A stretch of DNA of 35,838 nt from JBAZDV01 sp041669745. Its GTDB lineage: Archaea > Thermoplasmatota > Thermoplasmata > Methanomassiliicoccales > Methanomethylophilaceae. The stretch lies in NCBI GenBank assembly GCA_041669745.1, contig JBAYAO010000003.1, positions 1 through 35,838 of the forward strand, read 5' to 3'. A program made the translations under genes and the position numbers. Positions 9,071-18,324 of the stretch are shown in pieces; positions within the stretch are counted from its first letter, which is position 1, and every line of letters begins with the position of its first letter. The notes under the pieces are model-generated. The model was given only the letters and a program-made list of their open reading frames with translations. It ran no database searches and was not told the DNA's origin.

Positions 9071-10999
9071 ATGGCAGCCGTGAGATTGGGAAAGAATCAT
9101 CTTCGCTGGTGTATGAATTGCAACCTTCCTATCATGGAATCTAAAAACTGTTCCGTCTGCGGCAAAGAAACGATCGAGGTCGAGGTCACACCTCCAGGTG
9201 ACGTAAGGCCTGCTTTCAAGCACGATATCGACCTCATAAAATCCCTTGCCGACAAACAGTTCGGTGAATATTCCGGAGATGCTCTTCTCCCTGAAGGACA
9301 TGTAGTCCTTTTGAACAAGGCGCCGTCCCTTGACAGAATGGACGAGATCGTCGTTGACGGCAAAACAGTTGCCTCCATACGATACGACTTGGGGAAAGGC
9401 TGGACCCTCCTGAATCGTATGCAGAGTGCGATGCGCATCTCCAAGACCATGACTAAAGGATTCGTGATCTGCGATCCTTCTGCAGTACCGTTCGTACAGG
9501 AAAGTAAAAATCTTATGGCACCTGGCGTTATCGGCGCTCACCCCAACGTAAAGAACGGCGATGAGGTCGTGATCATAACGGCGGATCACAATGCCATTGC
9601 AACAGGGATTGCGAGAATGTCTGCAACCGAAATGGTCGAGGGACAAAGAGGATTGGCTGTCAAGACCAAATGGGTAAAACCTGAAGAACCCATGGTATCT
9701 GACAAAAAGACCACCTGGAAGGACGTTATCGATGCAAATAGAGAAATCATCGATAAGAGACGGGATGAGGCCGTTGAATTCATCAGGAAGAGCATCAGCA
9801 GATACGATGTGCCCGCCATAGTCTCATTTTCCGGCGGAAAGGACAGCTTGGCAACCCTGCTGCTGACACTGGATGCGGGTCTTAGACTTCCTGTGCTCTT
9901 CGTGAACACCGGTCTCGAATTCAATGAGACCGTACAGCACGTTCACGATGTCGTCGAGAGACACGGATTACATCTCATAGAAGAAGCGGCCCCTGTCGAT
10001 GCCTTCTTTGGGAATATCGTTCATTTCGGGCCCCCTGCAAAGGATTTCAGATGGTGCTGCAAGACAAATAAACTCGGACCGACGGTCGGAGCAATAACAA
10101 AGAATTTTCCGAACGGTGTGTTGTCATTTATAGGTCAAAGGAAATATGAGTCCGAGGCCAGACATGATAAACCACGCATTTGGAATAACCCCTGGACGCC
10201 TGGACAGACCGGCGCATCCCCCATCCAGAATTGGAATTCGCTCCATGTCTGGCTTTACATATTCCAAAAGGAGGAACCTTTCAATATCTGGTACACCAGA
10301 GGGTTGGATCGTATAGGCTGCTTCCTCTGTCCCGCATCCGATATGTCGGAATTGGAGATAGTTGCGGGTAGCTCCGACAGATACTCCCAATGGGACGGAT
10401 ACCTCGATGATTACATGAGGTCCCGCGGACTTCCGCAGGAATGGAAAGACTATGCCCTTTGGAGATGGAAGAAGGCTCCGCAGTCGATCCGTGAAGAAGT
10501 TAACAAGATCACGGGAAAGGAGATGTCGGAACTCACCAGACAGACGATTGCACCTGAAAACGGACCTTTGTTCCTGAAAGTGCAGGAAGGCTATTCACCA
10601 TGTGTCATCGGCTACAGTGTCGAGGGTGCCCTTTCCAGACCCGTCGACCTCGTCAGACTTGAAAGATTCGCACACATTCTCGGAAGTCTCGTTGAACTTG
10701 ATCCGGAAGGTCAATGGCTTAGCGTCGATTACATCACCGTCTACAGGGAGGGCGCGATGATCTCCAAGGCCAATGTGGAAAAAGACGCACGTTCCATGAT
10801 GGATAAGATGTTCGAGATAATCATCCGTTCGGAACAGTGCGTTGGATGCAGACTCTGCGTCGCAAGATGCAAACAGAACGCTCTGTTCATAAAGGACGGA
10901 AGGGTGGAGATAGATCCCGATGAATGCATAAGATGCAGAGAATGCCTTGGACCGTGCCCCGCTGTCAATTTCAGGATAACCGAGAATGAGGACCTATGA
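9071..10999 (+). CDS. Zinc-ribbon / PUA / PAPS-reductase-like ATP pyrophosphatase / ferredoxin fusion
   Basis: This four-part protein (about 642 aa) is annotated in archaea as a phosphoadenosine phosphosulfate reductase family member; its true substrate is unknown to me. Residues 15-33 hold two CxxC pairs (CMNC, CSVC). Residues 140-200 look like a PUA RNA-binding domain (GVIGAHPNVKNGDEVVI). Residues 250-430 are an ATP-pyrophosphatase domain with the PP-loop SFSGGKDSLA, followed by RWCCKTNK and the late pair CFLC. The C-terminus has two 4Fe-4S motifs (CVGCRLCVARCKQNA and CIRCRECLGPCPA). PUA plus PP-loop plus Fe-S is more suggestive of RNA thiolation or sulfur transfer than of sulfate assimilation, and no sulfate-activation genes are nearby. 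Its stop is immediately followed by the stop of the converging PHP gene. Confidence 0.85.
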   Translation: MAAVRLGKNHLRWCMNCNLPIMESKNCSVCGKETIEVEVTPPGDVRPAFKHDIDLIKSLADKQFGEYSGDALLPEGHVVLLNKAPSLDRMDEIVVDGKTVASIRYDLGKGWTLLNRMQSAMRISKTMTKGFVICDPSAVPFVQESKNLMAPGVIGAHPNVKNGDEVVIITADHNAIATGIARMSATEMVEGQRGLAVKTKWVKPEEPMVSDKKTTWKDVIDANREIIDKRRDEAVEFIRKSISRYDVPAIVSFSGGKDSLATLLLTLDAGLRLPVLFVNTGLEFNETVQHVHDVVERHGLHLIEEAAPVDAFFGNIVHFGPPAKDFRWCCKTNKLGPTVGAITKNFPNGVLSFIGQRKYESEARHDKPRIWNNPWTPGQTGASPIQNWNSLHVWLYIFQKEEPFNIWYTRGLDRIGCFLCPASDMSELEIVAGSSDRYSQWDGYLDDYMRSRGLPQEWKDYALWRWKKAPQSIREEVNKITGKEMSELTRQTIAPENGPLFLKVQEGYSPCVIGYSVEGALSRPVDLVRLERFAHILGSLVELDPEGQWLSVDYITVYREGAMISKANVEKDARSMMDKMFEIIIRSEQCVGCRLCVARCKQNALFIKDGRVEIDPDECIRCRECLGPCPAVNFRITENEDL

Positions 11000-11653
11000 C
11001 TACATCCTCCTGAAACCGCGTCTTATCCATTCGGTTATCGCTTTGAATCCGTATCTTAACGTGGATGACATCTTACGATTGAGACTGTGCGGCACTGCAT
11101 TCTTGTCCATGATCTCCCTGATGACGTCCTGCCATGTTCTGCATTCGTCCGAGACCTCGACGTAACTGGTGCCTATTCTTCTCGTGGAGTGCGCATCACT
11201 GCCCGATGTGATCGGCTTACCGACCCTTTCAGAAAGGGCCAGCGATTTTCTGTTACCGCTTTTGGTGGATCTCCCGTTCAATGCCTCGATACCGTCGAAC
11301 GAATCAACGATGTTCTCTTCCCCAATTCCTGACCACCATCTGTAAGGATGCGCCGCAAACGCCACACCGCCCGCGTCGTGAATGGCATCGATGGTCTCTT
11401 CCACCCCCATGTCGCGCGGTATGTGCATACTTATGCCCAGGGCCAGAATGTGACCTTCCTTCGAAGAGACCTCCTCTCCCGGTATGACTATTATCTCGCC
11501 GTTATCCTTGACCTGCTCATAAGCTGCAAAACTGTTATGGTCCGTTATCGCCACACAACCAAGCCCCATGCTGACTGCGGCTCTGATTATATCCTCCGGC
11601 CTGGACCGGCTGTCAGTGGAAAATGTGGAATGAACGTGGAGATCTGCCTTCAT
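11000..11653 (-). CDS. PHP-domain metal-dependent phosphoesterase
   Basis: PHP proteins hydrolyse phosphoesters with two or three metal ions. The metal ligands are visible in order: DLHVHS (residues 4-9), ITDHNS, PGEEVSS, AAHPYRW and SGSDAHS. The 217 aa length corresponds to a stand-alone PHP domain of the histidinol-phosphatase/RNase AM-like type. The last 40 residues are basic (ITEWIRRGFRRM), perhaps for nucleic acid or membrane contact. Its ATG overlaps the metG stop by 4 nt, so it is co-transcribed with metG. A second member of the family lies at 17403-18320. The substrate is not known. Confidence 0.85.
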   Translation of the reverse strand: MKADLHVHSTFSTDSRSRPEDIIRAAVSMGLGCVAITDHNSFAAYEQVKDNGEIIVIPGEEVSSKEGHILALGISMHIPRDMGVEETIDAIHDAGGVAFAAHPYRWWSGIGEENIVDSFDGIEALNGRSTKSGNRKSLALSERVGKPITSGSDAHSTRRIGTSYVEVSDECRTWQDVIREIMDKNAVPHSLNRKMSSTLRYGFKAITEWIRRGFRRM

Positions 11654-13914
11654 CTTACGTTCGCTCCGTCCGTGATCTTTCCGTCAACAGTCGCAATGCA
11701 CTGTCCGCCGTCGGAAAGGACCAACGCCACTCCGTTCTCGACCGCTGCCACGATACGTTCCGGTAAAACCTGTCCGTATCCTACGTCGGGTTTACCATCT
11801 ATGTTCATTTTTCCCTCTGAAACGGTGGCGACCTTGAATACGACCTTTAGAAAATCCTTGTATTCGATACGTGAACATGTGTTGTCCAGACCAGAATCCA
11901 TCTTTGTACCGTTGGGAACATCGGCAGATGGTTTCAACAGCAGTACCGTCGAACCGCCGACCTCTTCATCATCGGCTGCCAGCAACATCCCCTCGGACAT
12001 AAGTCCGCGAAGTTTTGCCGGTTTGAGATTACACAGGACCAGCACTTTCCTGTTGAGCATTTCGCTTTTCGAGTAGTACGCCTTCAACCCGGCGATTATC
12101 TGTCTGTCTTCCGCATCGCCGACATCGACCTTCAGAAGGTACAATTTCTCCGCATCGGGATGATCGTCTACGGAGACTATCTTTCCCACTCTTATGTCCA
12201 GCCTCCTCAGATCCATGAGGGGCTCAGCGGTCTTACACTCCGCGGACCTATCCTTCTCGGAAACGACGGATTTTTCCTCATTCTCGTCGATGGTTTCTAT
12301 CTTCTTGTATACCGGAGCCGGTTCAGACAATTTCTGTCCGTTCACGAGCGGTGATGTCAGTGATTCGTAGCCACTGCTGAGTATCGTGTCCTCTTGGCCG
12401 AGGAAACCCCATATGGTCTCCGAGGACTTTGGCATGAATGGCCAAGCCATGATCGCGAGTGCCTTGACGATCATCAGATTGGAGTACAGTGCGGAACCGC
12501 AAGCATTCCTATCGCTTTTCACCAAAGCCCATGGCTTGACTGAATCAAAGAATCTGTTGCCGAAATGCGAAAGGTCCATCACAACCTTTATCGCTTTCTT
12601 GAAATCACAGGAATCGAGATATGCTCTGTACTGTTTGAAGGAATCCTCTATCTCCCCTATGATCCTCTCCAACTCCTCATCATTTGCCGGAACCGGTACT
12701 TCTCCGAAGTTTTTCCAGGTGAAACTCAGACACCTGTGGTAGTAATTGCCCAGATCCGATACGAGCTCATTGTTCACCTTGATCTTAAGATCACCCCAGG
12801 AGAACTCTGAATCATGTGTGTCCGGCATCACTGTCGAAAGGTAGTATCTGATCACGTCCGCTTCATATCTTTCCAGTACAGAGGGTATATCGATCGCACC
12901 GCCGCGACTCTTGGAGAATTTCTCACCCTTGAACATCAGATATTCGTTGGCGGGAATATCATATGGCAGATTCAATCCGCCATAACCCATGAGGATAGAG
13001 GGCCATATGATCGAATGAAAGGGAATGTTGTCTTTTCCGAGGAAATAGTAATGCCTCACATCCGGATCTTGCCAATACCTCTTCCAAAGATCGTCATCCC
13101 CCACGATCTTCGAATATTCCTTCGATGCACTCAGGTATCCTATCACAGCATCGAACCAGACGTAGATCACTTTGGATTCCCAACCCTTCACCGGAACTGG
13201 AACGCCCCATTCCATATCTCTGGTGATGGCACGATCGTGAAGCCCGTCTTTAAGCCAATTGGTGGTGAAAGACAACACGTTCGGTCTCCACCAATCCTTG
13301 TCCCCAAGATATTTCAGCAGTCGGTCCTGGAACGCACTCAATCTCAGGAAGTAATGCTCAGTGGGCCTGATCTCCGGTTCGGTGCCACAGTTTATGCAGT
13401 GTGCCTGTTTCAGATCGCCTGTTTCGAACGTCTTTCCGCATCTATCGCACTGATCCCCCCTCACGTTCTCGGCTCCGCACGAGGGACATGTACCTTCAAC
13501 GTACCTGTCAGGTAGGAATTTGCCGCATTTCACGCAGTAGTACTGCATACTCTCTTTGGTGTAGAGGTAGTCTTTCCCGAGAAGGGTGTTGAATATGTCC
13601 TGAACGACCTCGGCGTGATTCTGTGTGTGCGTCTTTGTGAACAACGAAAATTCGATCTCCATGTCCTGAATCGCTTTTTTATTGATTGCATGGAATTTTT
13701 CTGCGACCGCCTCGGGTGTCGTATTCTCCTTCTCTGCGGTTACGGTGATCGGTGTTCCGTGTTGATCCGACCCAGATACCATCAGAACTTCATTACCTAG
13801 CAATCTGTTGTACCTGTTGAAGATATCCGGCGGTAAAATCGAACCCGCAAGATGTCCCAGGTGAATAGTCCCATTGGCGTAAGGCCACGCCACACAGATT
13901 AGGATCTTTGACAT
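11650..13914 (-). CDS. metG: Methionyl-tRNA synthetase with tRNA-binding domain and extra C-terminal segment
   Basis: MetRS charges tRNA-Met. The class I signature is PYANGTIHLGH (11-21) and the KMSKS loop is KFSKS (332-336). Four CxxC pairs (C127, C143, C156 and C173 regions) form the two-zinc knuckle typical of archaeal enzymes. The anticodon-binding helical domain follows. After a charged linker (about 530-565) comes an EMAP-II/Arc1p-like tRNA-binding domain (about 567-671, LDIRVGKI to LMSEGML). About 80 further residues extend past the normal end of that domain and are discussed as a finding. The start ATG lies about 28 nt after a TATA-like element, so the transcript is probably leaderless. 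The PHP gene overlaps its end. Confidence 0.97.
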   Translation of the reverse strand: MSKILICVAWPYANGTIHLGHLAGSILPPDIFNRYNRLLGNEVLMVSGSDQHGTPITVTAEKENTTPEAVAEKFHAINKKAIQDMEIEFSLFTKTHTQNHAEVVQDIFNTLLGKDYLYTKESMQYYCVKCGKFLPDRYVEGTCPSCGAENVRGDQCDRCGKTFETGDLKQAHCINCGTEPEIRPTEHYFLRLSAFQDRLLKYLGDKDWWRPNVLSFTTNWLKDGLHDRAITRDMEWGVPVPVKGWESKVIYVWFDAVIGYLSASKEYSKIVGDDDLWKRYWQDPDVRHYYFLGKDNIPFHSIIWPSILMGYGGLNLPYDIPANEYLMFKGEKFSKSRGGAIDIPSVLERYEADVIRYYLSTVMPDTHDSEFSWGDLKIKVNNELVSDLGNYYHRCLSFTWKNFGEVPVPANDEELERIIGEIEDSFKQYRAYLDSCDFKKAIKVVMDLSHFGNRFFDSVKPWALVKSDRNACGSALYSNLMIVKALAIMAWPFMPKSSETIWGFLGQEDTILSSGYESLTSPLVNGQKLSEPAPVYKKIETIDENEEKSVVSEKDRSAECKTAEPLMDLRRLDIRVGKIVSVDDHPDAEKLYLLKVDVGDAEDRQIIAGLKAYYSKSEMLNRKVLVLCNLKPAKLRGLMSEGMLLAADDEEVGGSTVLLLKPSADVPNGTKMDSGLDNTCSRIEYKDFLKVVFKVATVSEGKMNIDGKPDVGYGQVLPERIVAAVENGVALVLSDGGQCIATVDGKITDGANVR

Positions 13915-13936
13915 GTGACCATGGGATAGCTCGCAG

Positions 13937-13946
13937 ATATTTTAAA
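13937..13946 (-). promoter_or_regulatory. TATA-like promoter of metG
   Basis: TTTAAAATAT on the minus strand is centred about 28 nt before the metG ATG, in the 47-nt gap after the MATE gene. metG can therefore be transcribed independently of that gene. Confidence 0.45.
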
Positions 13947-13961
13947 TTATACAGGCGACGG

Positions 13962-15353
13962 TCATCCTTCTGCCGACCGAACTTCTGTGCGTCTGCTCAT
14001 CAGTGCGTACATCACCATGAGCCCCCATATGACCATTATCACCGGACCGATGATCTCGGTTATCACTATGCCGTACCAGACCGATGTGAGTGTCCCGACC
14101 ATGATCGCAAGGATATAGCATGTGGGTACTTGTAAACCGCTCCATATGACCATCGATATCAGGGACTTCACTCCCATTCCCAGCGATTCGAAGAATCCGG
14201 ACGAGACGAACCCCAATGAAGTGAAAGGGAGGAATATGCAGAAAAGTCTGAGACACGATACCATCTCGTCCCTCAACGGGATTGTCGATTCCGAATAGGT
14301 GAATATCATCACTAGATAATCAGCGAACAATGCCGTCAGGACTGCGATTACGATCATCACCAAGACGGATATTTTGAGTGAGTAGTAATAAGCCGTTTTC
14401 ACCTTGTCGTATCGTTTAGCCCCGTAGGCGGCGGCACAGACCGGGACGATTGCCAAACCGACAGCCATCATCGGTATCATAAGCATCTGCAACAGCCTCC
14501 ACGTCGACGAGTATACCGCGACCCCGTCTATACCGCCGGTCATGATGATTATAGCATTCATCATCATAGATGCCACAGACATGAATAACATCCCGGAGGA
14601 TGCAGGGATGCCGACACGGAGTATATCTGCGTCCGATTTCCTTTCGAACCTGAAACCTTTCAACCTTATATCGAGGTATGTGTTCCTCTTGATTAGGAAC
14701 CAATAGAGCAGGAGCAGCAAGGAACACAGCATTGCAATAATCGTTGCCCATGCGGCTCCCGCAATACCCAGCCCAAGACCGTAATCGTATATGAAGAAGG
14801 GATCGAGGATCATATTTATGACGGCCGCGAAGATCTGGGTGATCATCGCTTTCTTTGCCGCACCTTCGGATCTGAGCAGATTGGTGATTACGACATTGAG
14901 CAGTATGAACGGAGAGAACAACACCAACGGCATAACGTAGTCGAGACACAGACCGATCGTGTCCCCAGCACCCATGGACTCCAGCAACTGCCTTTGTGTC
15001 AGGAACAGGAATACCGAGATCAGCATACTGCCTATAACGGTAAGCATGATCGCCTGTGCTGCGGTTCTGTCGGCACTTGTTTTATCACCACTTCCGATAT
15101 TCTTCGAAACTGCGAAAGAGGCACCGATGCCTATTCCGTTTCCAACACTGATCATTATGAAGAACAACGGAAATATCAGTCCGACCGCCGCCATGGCATC
15201 CGAACCCAATCCGACCACCCAAAACGCATCGATGAGATTGTTGGCGGTTTCCACCATCATTGCTACTGCAATCGGAACGACCATCGTCAATATTGCCTTC
15301 TTCGGATTGCCGAGCAATATGTCCACGTCTTCGGTCGTCTGCTTTTCCGTCAT
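13962..15353 (-). CDS. MATE-family multidrug/metabolite exporter
   Basis: This is a polytopic membrane antiporter exporting organic cations or other small molecules with Na+ or H+. The 463 aa length and about twelve hydrophobic segments in two repeated halves fit MATE. The N-terminal LLGNPKKAILTMVVPIAVAM and the conserved NLIDAFWVVGLG correspond to the classic MATE TM1-TM2 motif. A second-half repeat begins around DADILRVGIPAS. The start ATG at 15353 follows a TATA-like TTAAATAA near 15385-15392 on the minus strand. It is convergent with nothing and sits upstream of metG on the same strand, but metG has its own promoter. The substrate cannot be inferred. Confidence 0.93.
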   Translation of the reverse strand: MTEKQTTEDVDILLGNPKKAILTMVVPIAVAMMVETANNLIDAFWVVGLGSDAMAAVGLIFPLFFIMISVGNGIGIGASFAVSKNIGSGDKTSADRTAAQAIMLTVIGSMLISVFLFLTQRQLLESMGAGDTIGLCLDYVMPLVLFSPFILLNVVITNLLRSEGAAKKAMITQIFAAVINMILDPFFIYDYGLGLGIAGAAWATIIAMLCSLLLLLYWFLIKRNTYLDIRLKGFRFERKSDADILRVGIPASSGMLFMSVASMMMNAIIIMTGGIDGVAVYSSTWRLLQMLMIPMMAVGLAIVPVCAAAYGAKRYDKVKTAYYYSLKISVLVMIVIAVLTALFADYLVMIFTYSESTIPLRDEMVSCLRLFCIFLPFTSLGFVSSGFFESLGMGVKSLISMVIWSGLQVPTCYILAIMVGTLTSVWYGIVITEIIGPVIMVIWGLMVMYALMSRRTEVRSAEG

Positions 15354-15450
15354 ATCATATCGATGGGTGTCTATCGTCGGAACTTATTTAACGATGGCGC
15401 TTTTTTGTCTCCAAGAATATTCCCTTGGTTTTCCGTCGCGTAAAGAAAAC

Positions 15451-15457
15451 TTATAAG
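15451..15457 (+). promoter_or_regulatory. TATA box of the ABCE1 gene
   Basis: TTATAAG is centred 26 nt before the ATG at 15480, predicting a leaderless transcript starting at or next to the start codon. Confidence 0.6.
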
Positions 15458-15479
15458 GAACCTCATTATAGGCGGATGC

Positions 15480-17255
15480 ATGCGAATAGCCGCTGTCCTG
15501 CATGACAGATGTCAAATTAGGAAGTGTAACAAAGAATGTATCAATTTCTGTCCCCTCATGAGGACAGGTGTCGAGTGCATCACTATCGGTTCCGAAAGAG
15601 GAAAACCGGTGATATCGGAAGAATTATGCGCAGGATGCGGGATATGTGTCAATAAATGTCAATTCGATGCGATCAAGATCATAGGTCTGGCCGACGAACT
15701 CAAATCAGAGATGATTCATCAATACGGTGAGAATTCGTTCCGTCTGTACAGATTGCCCATACCCAAGAAAGGGATAGTCACAGGCATACTCGGCCCCAAC
15801 GGTATCGGAAAAACAACCGCGATAAAGATCCTATCAGGTGCCGAGATCCCGAATCTCGGAAGATATGCCGATCCGCCATCGAAGGATGAGGTTCTCGACT
15901 ACTTCGCAGGGACCGAGATGCACGAATATCTCAAATCTGTATATGAGGGCAGCGTTAGGACTGCGATCAAGCCGCAGTACGTTGACAAATTGCCATCATC
16001 TGTGAATGGTGTCGTCAGAGACCTTCTGGGCAAGGTGGAAGAGCGCATGACCGTGGACGAGGCCGCCAGAGAGTTCGACCTTACTGAGGTTCTGGACAGA
16101 GACCTCTCCAAATTATCAGGAGGCGAACTGCAACGTCTTGCGATGGCTGCAACCATGATGAAAGAAGCAGATGTCTATTTCTTCGACGAACCATCGTCAT
16201 ATCTCGACATATACCAGAGGATGAAGATGGCGAGGCAGATCAAAAAATTGAGCAGCGAAAAACAGGTCGTTGTCATAGAACACGACCTTGCGATTCTTGA
16301 TTTCCTTGCGGACAACGTAAGTGTCGTTTATGGTTCCGAAGGCGCATACGGTGTATTCACCCTTGCACGTCAGGTAAGGACCGCCATAAATGTCTATCTT
16401 GATGGATACCTCCCCGAAGAGAACATAAGATTCCGTGACAGACCCATCGAATTCACAGCATCACCGCCAAGAAGTGACTGGAAAACTGCAAACCTGTTCG
16501 AATACGACGAAATGACCAAGGATTTCGGTGAATTCAAGCTTACAATCAAACCGGGTGCGGTCAAGATCGGCGAGTCGGTGGGCATAGTAGGCCCCAATGC
16601 CACTGGGAAGACCACTTTCGTGAAGATTCTGGCAGGCGATATAAAATCGGATTCCGGCAAATTGGACACCCTGATGAAGGTCTCGTACAAACCACAGTAC
16701 ATCTCTGGAGATTTCGATGGTACTGTCAGAGACCTCTTGTATTCAACGGCATATGAAGTCATGGATTCTGGCTTTTTCCAGGGGGAGGTCGTCGAACCGC
16801 TGGGCATCAAATACCTTATGGAAAAGAAGGTTGGCAACCTATCCGGCGGAGAATTGCAACGGGTAGCGATTACAGAATGTCTCTCCAAAGAGTCCGACAT
16901 ATACCTCTTCGATGAACCGTCCGCGTATCTGGATTCGAATCAGAGGATGGTTGCAGCAAAGACGATAAGGAGAATGATGGAGAAATCCGGAAAAAGCGGA
17001 ATGATCGTCGATCACGACATCTACTTCCTGGACATGGTCTCTGATTCCATAATGGTCTTCGATGGTACGCCAGGACATGAGGGCACAGGCGAGGGTCCTT
17101 ACGAAATGAGGGAAGGCATGAATAGATTCCTAAAGGCCGTGGACATCACATTCAGAAGAGATGCGGAATCCCACAGGCCCAGGATCAACAAGCCCGATTC
17201 AAGATTGGACCGGGAACAAAAATCCAAAGGCGAATACTATTACGCCCAGGGGTGA
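15480..17255 (+). CDS. Ribosome recycling ATPase ABCE1 (RLI)
   Basis: ABCE1 splits 70S ribosomes after termination, acting with aRF1 or aPelota. The N-terminal Fe-S domain has cysteines at 11, 16, 20 and 24 and a CAGCGICVNKC ferredoxin motif (50-60). Two ABC domains follow with Walker A GPNGIGKTT and GPNATGKTT, signatures LSGGELQR in both halves, and Walker B FFDEPSSYLD and LFDEPSAYLD. The 591 aa length is normal. It is a single-copy core archaeal gene, and its presence is strong evidence for an archaeal host. It is preceded by a well-spaced TATA box and followed by a 147-nt gap with no feature I can name apart from the next gene's promoter. Confidence 0.98.
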   Translation: MRIAAVLHDRCQIRKCNKECINFCPLMRTGVECITIGSERGKPVISEELCAGCGICVNKCQFDAIKIIGLADELKSEMIHQYGENSFRLYRLPIPKKGIVTGILGPNGIGKTTAIKILSGAEIPNLGRYADPPSKDEVLDYFAGTEMHEYLKSVYEGSVRTAIKPQYVDKLPSSVNGVVRDLLGKVEERMTVDEAAREFDLTEVLDRDLSKLSGGELQRLAMAATMMKEADVYFFDEPSSYLDIYQRMKMARQIKKLSSEKQVVVIEHDLAILDFLADNVSVVYGSEGAYGVFTLARQVRTAINVYLDGYLPEENIRFRDRPIEFTASPPRSDWKTANLFEYDEMTKDFGEFKLTIKPGAVKIGESVGIVGPNATGKTTFVKILAGDIKSDSGKLDTLMKVSYKPQYISGDFDGTVRDLLYSTAYEVMDSGFFQGEVVEPLGIKYLMEKKVGNLSGGELQRVAITECLSKESDIYLFDEPSAYLDSNQRMVAAKTIRRMMEKSGKSGMIVDHDIYFLDMVSDSIMVFDGTPGHEGTGEGPYEMREGMNRFLKAVDITFRRDAESHRPRINKPDSRLDREQKSKGEYYYAQG

Positions 17256-17373
17256 GCCGCTACAGGCATCGTTGTGATCCGTCTATCTAATTCGCCCAGC
17301 GATGATGGAGAATCGTAATCGCGACTTATTTGCGTCGGACGTCTTTTCCTGAGATGTGCGACAATCGCAAACG

Positions 17374-17382
17374 AATAAATAT
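17374..17382 (+). promoter_or_regulatory. TATA-like promoter of the second PHP gene
   Basis: AATAAATAT is centred about 25 nt before the ATG at 17403, again the spacing of a leaderless archaeal transcript. Confidence 0.5.
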
Positions 17383-17402
17383 CGTGTCCACGTTGACAAT
17401 TC

Positions 17403-18320
17403 ATGCTCTCAAAGGCGGACACCCATGTCCATACCTACTATTCGGGTGTCAGCAATTACAAGGTGTTACGTTTTCCGGAATCGATTACCAGACCAGAGGA
17501 TCAGGTTGACAGGGCAAGAAAGAACGGAATGAGTGTGCTGTGCATCACAGACCATGATGTCATAGCAGGAGCATTCAGAGCTGCAGAATACGGCAAAAGG
17601 TTTGATGACATCGATATCGTCGTCGGAGAGGAGATCACCTCGGCCGACGGAGAGATTCTCGGCCTTTGGCTGAACGAATGGATTCCGCCGGATCTTTCCA
17701 TTGAAGAGACCATAGATAGGATACATGAGCAAGGTGGCATCGCAATCGCGCCTCATCCGTTCAGTTTTTACGTTTCCTGCCTTCAGGACAGAATCTATGA
17801 TTTGGACCTGGATGGGATCGAGGTCATCAACGGCGGTCACGTGGACGATTACACCAATCGAAAAGCGCAATTGACCTTCGAGGAAAACCCCGGCAGATGG
17901 GCCCCGATCTCCGCAAGCGACGGTCATTCCACATACACCGTGGGATTCAATTGGACAGAATTCGAAGGATGCGGTGAAGCGGATCTCAGAAGGGCGATAT
18001 TGGATAAGAGGACAATCCCTTGCGGTGAACCGTCCCCGGTCATTGCCCAGGTAAGATGGAGCATCGAAGTCGTAATGGGGGCCCAGAAGATGCTCGCAAA
18101 GGCGCTTCTTGGCAAACTTCCTGAAAATCCTGAAAATCCGCTCATCACAAAGATGCTGATGATCAGTTCTGGAAAGAAGATCGGCGGAATAGTCGGCGGG
18201 ATGATGTACGTCATTCCACCCATACCGTTCATCGCCGCATGGCTCAGCACGACTTGGCTCAAGAAGAAATCACATGCCCTATTGGATGAATTCGAAATGA
18301 AATTCAAAGGGGACCAGTGA
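17403..18320 (+). CDS. PHP-domain phosphoesterase with C-terminal hydrophobic extension
   Basis: This is a second PHP protein, 305 aa. Metal-ligand motifs in order are ADTHVHTYYSG, ITDHDV, GEEITS, APHPFSF and SASDGHS, all intact. Compared with the PHP protein at 11000-11653 it has an insertion of about 15 residues after the first motif (VSNYKVLRFPESIT). It also has about 95 extra C-terminal residues with a hydrophobic stretch (GGMMYVIPPIPFIAAWL) that could anchor it to the membrane. The substrate is unknown. The next gene starts 4 nt after its stop, so the two form an operon. Confidence 0.85.
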   Translation: MLSKADTHVHTYYSGVSNYKVLRFPESITRPEDQVDRARKNGMSVLCITDHDVIAGAFRAAEYGKRFDDIDIVVGEEITSADGEILGLWLNEWIPPDLSIEETIDRIHEQGGIAIAPHPFSFYVSCLQDRIYDLDLDGIEVINGGHVDDYTNRKAQLTFEENPGRWAPISASDGHSTYTVGFNWTEFEGCGEADLRRAILDKRTIPCGEPSPVIAQVRWSIEVVMGAQKMLAKALLGKLPENPENPLITKMLMISSGKKIGGIVGGMMYVIPPIPFIAAWLSTTWLKKKSHALLDEFEMKFKGDQ

Positions 18321-18324
18321 TCGG

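Noticed and set aside
12814..13515. Plus-strand ORF of 233 codons inside metG
   Set aside because: It is antisense to MetRS catalytic sequence and has no recognisable composition or ribosome-binding site.
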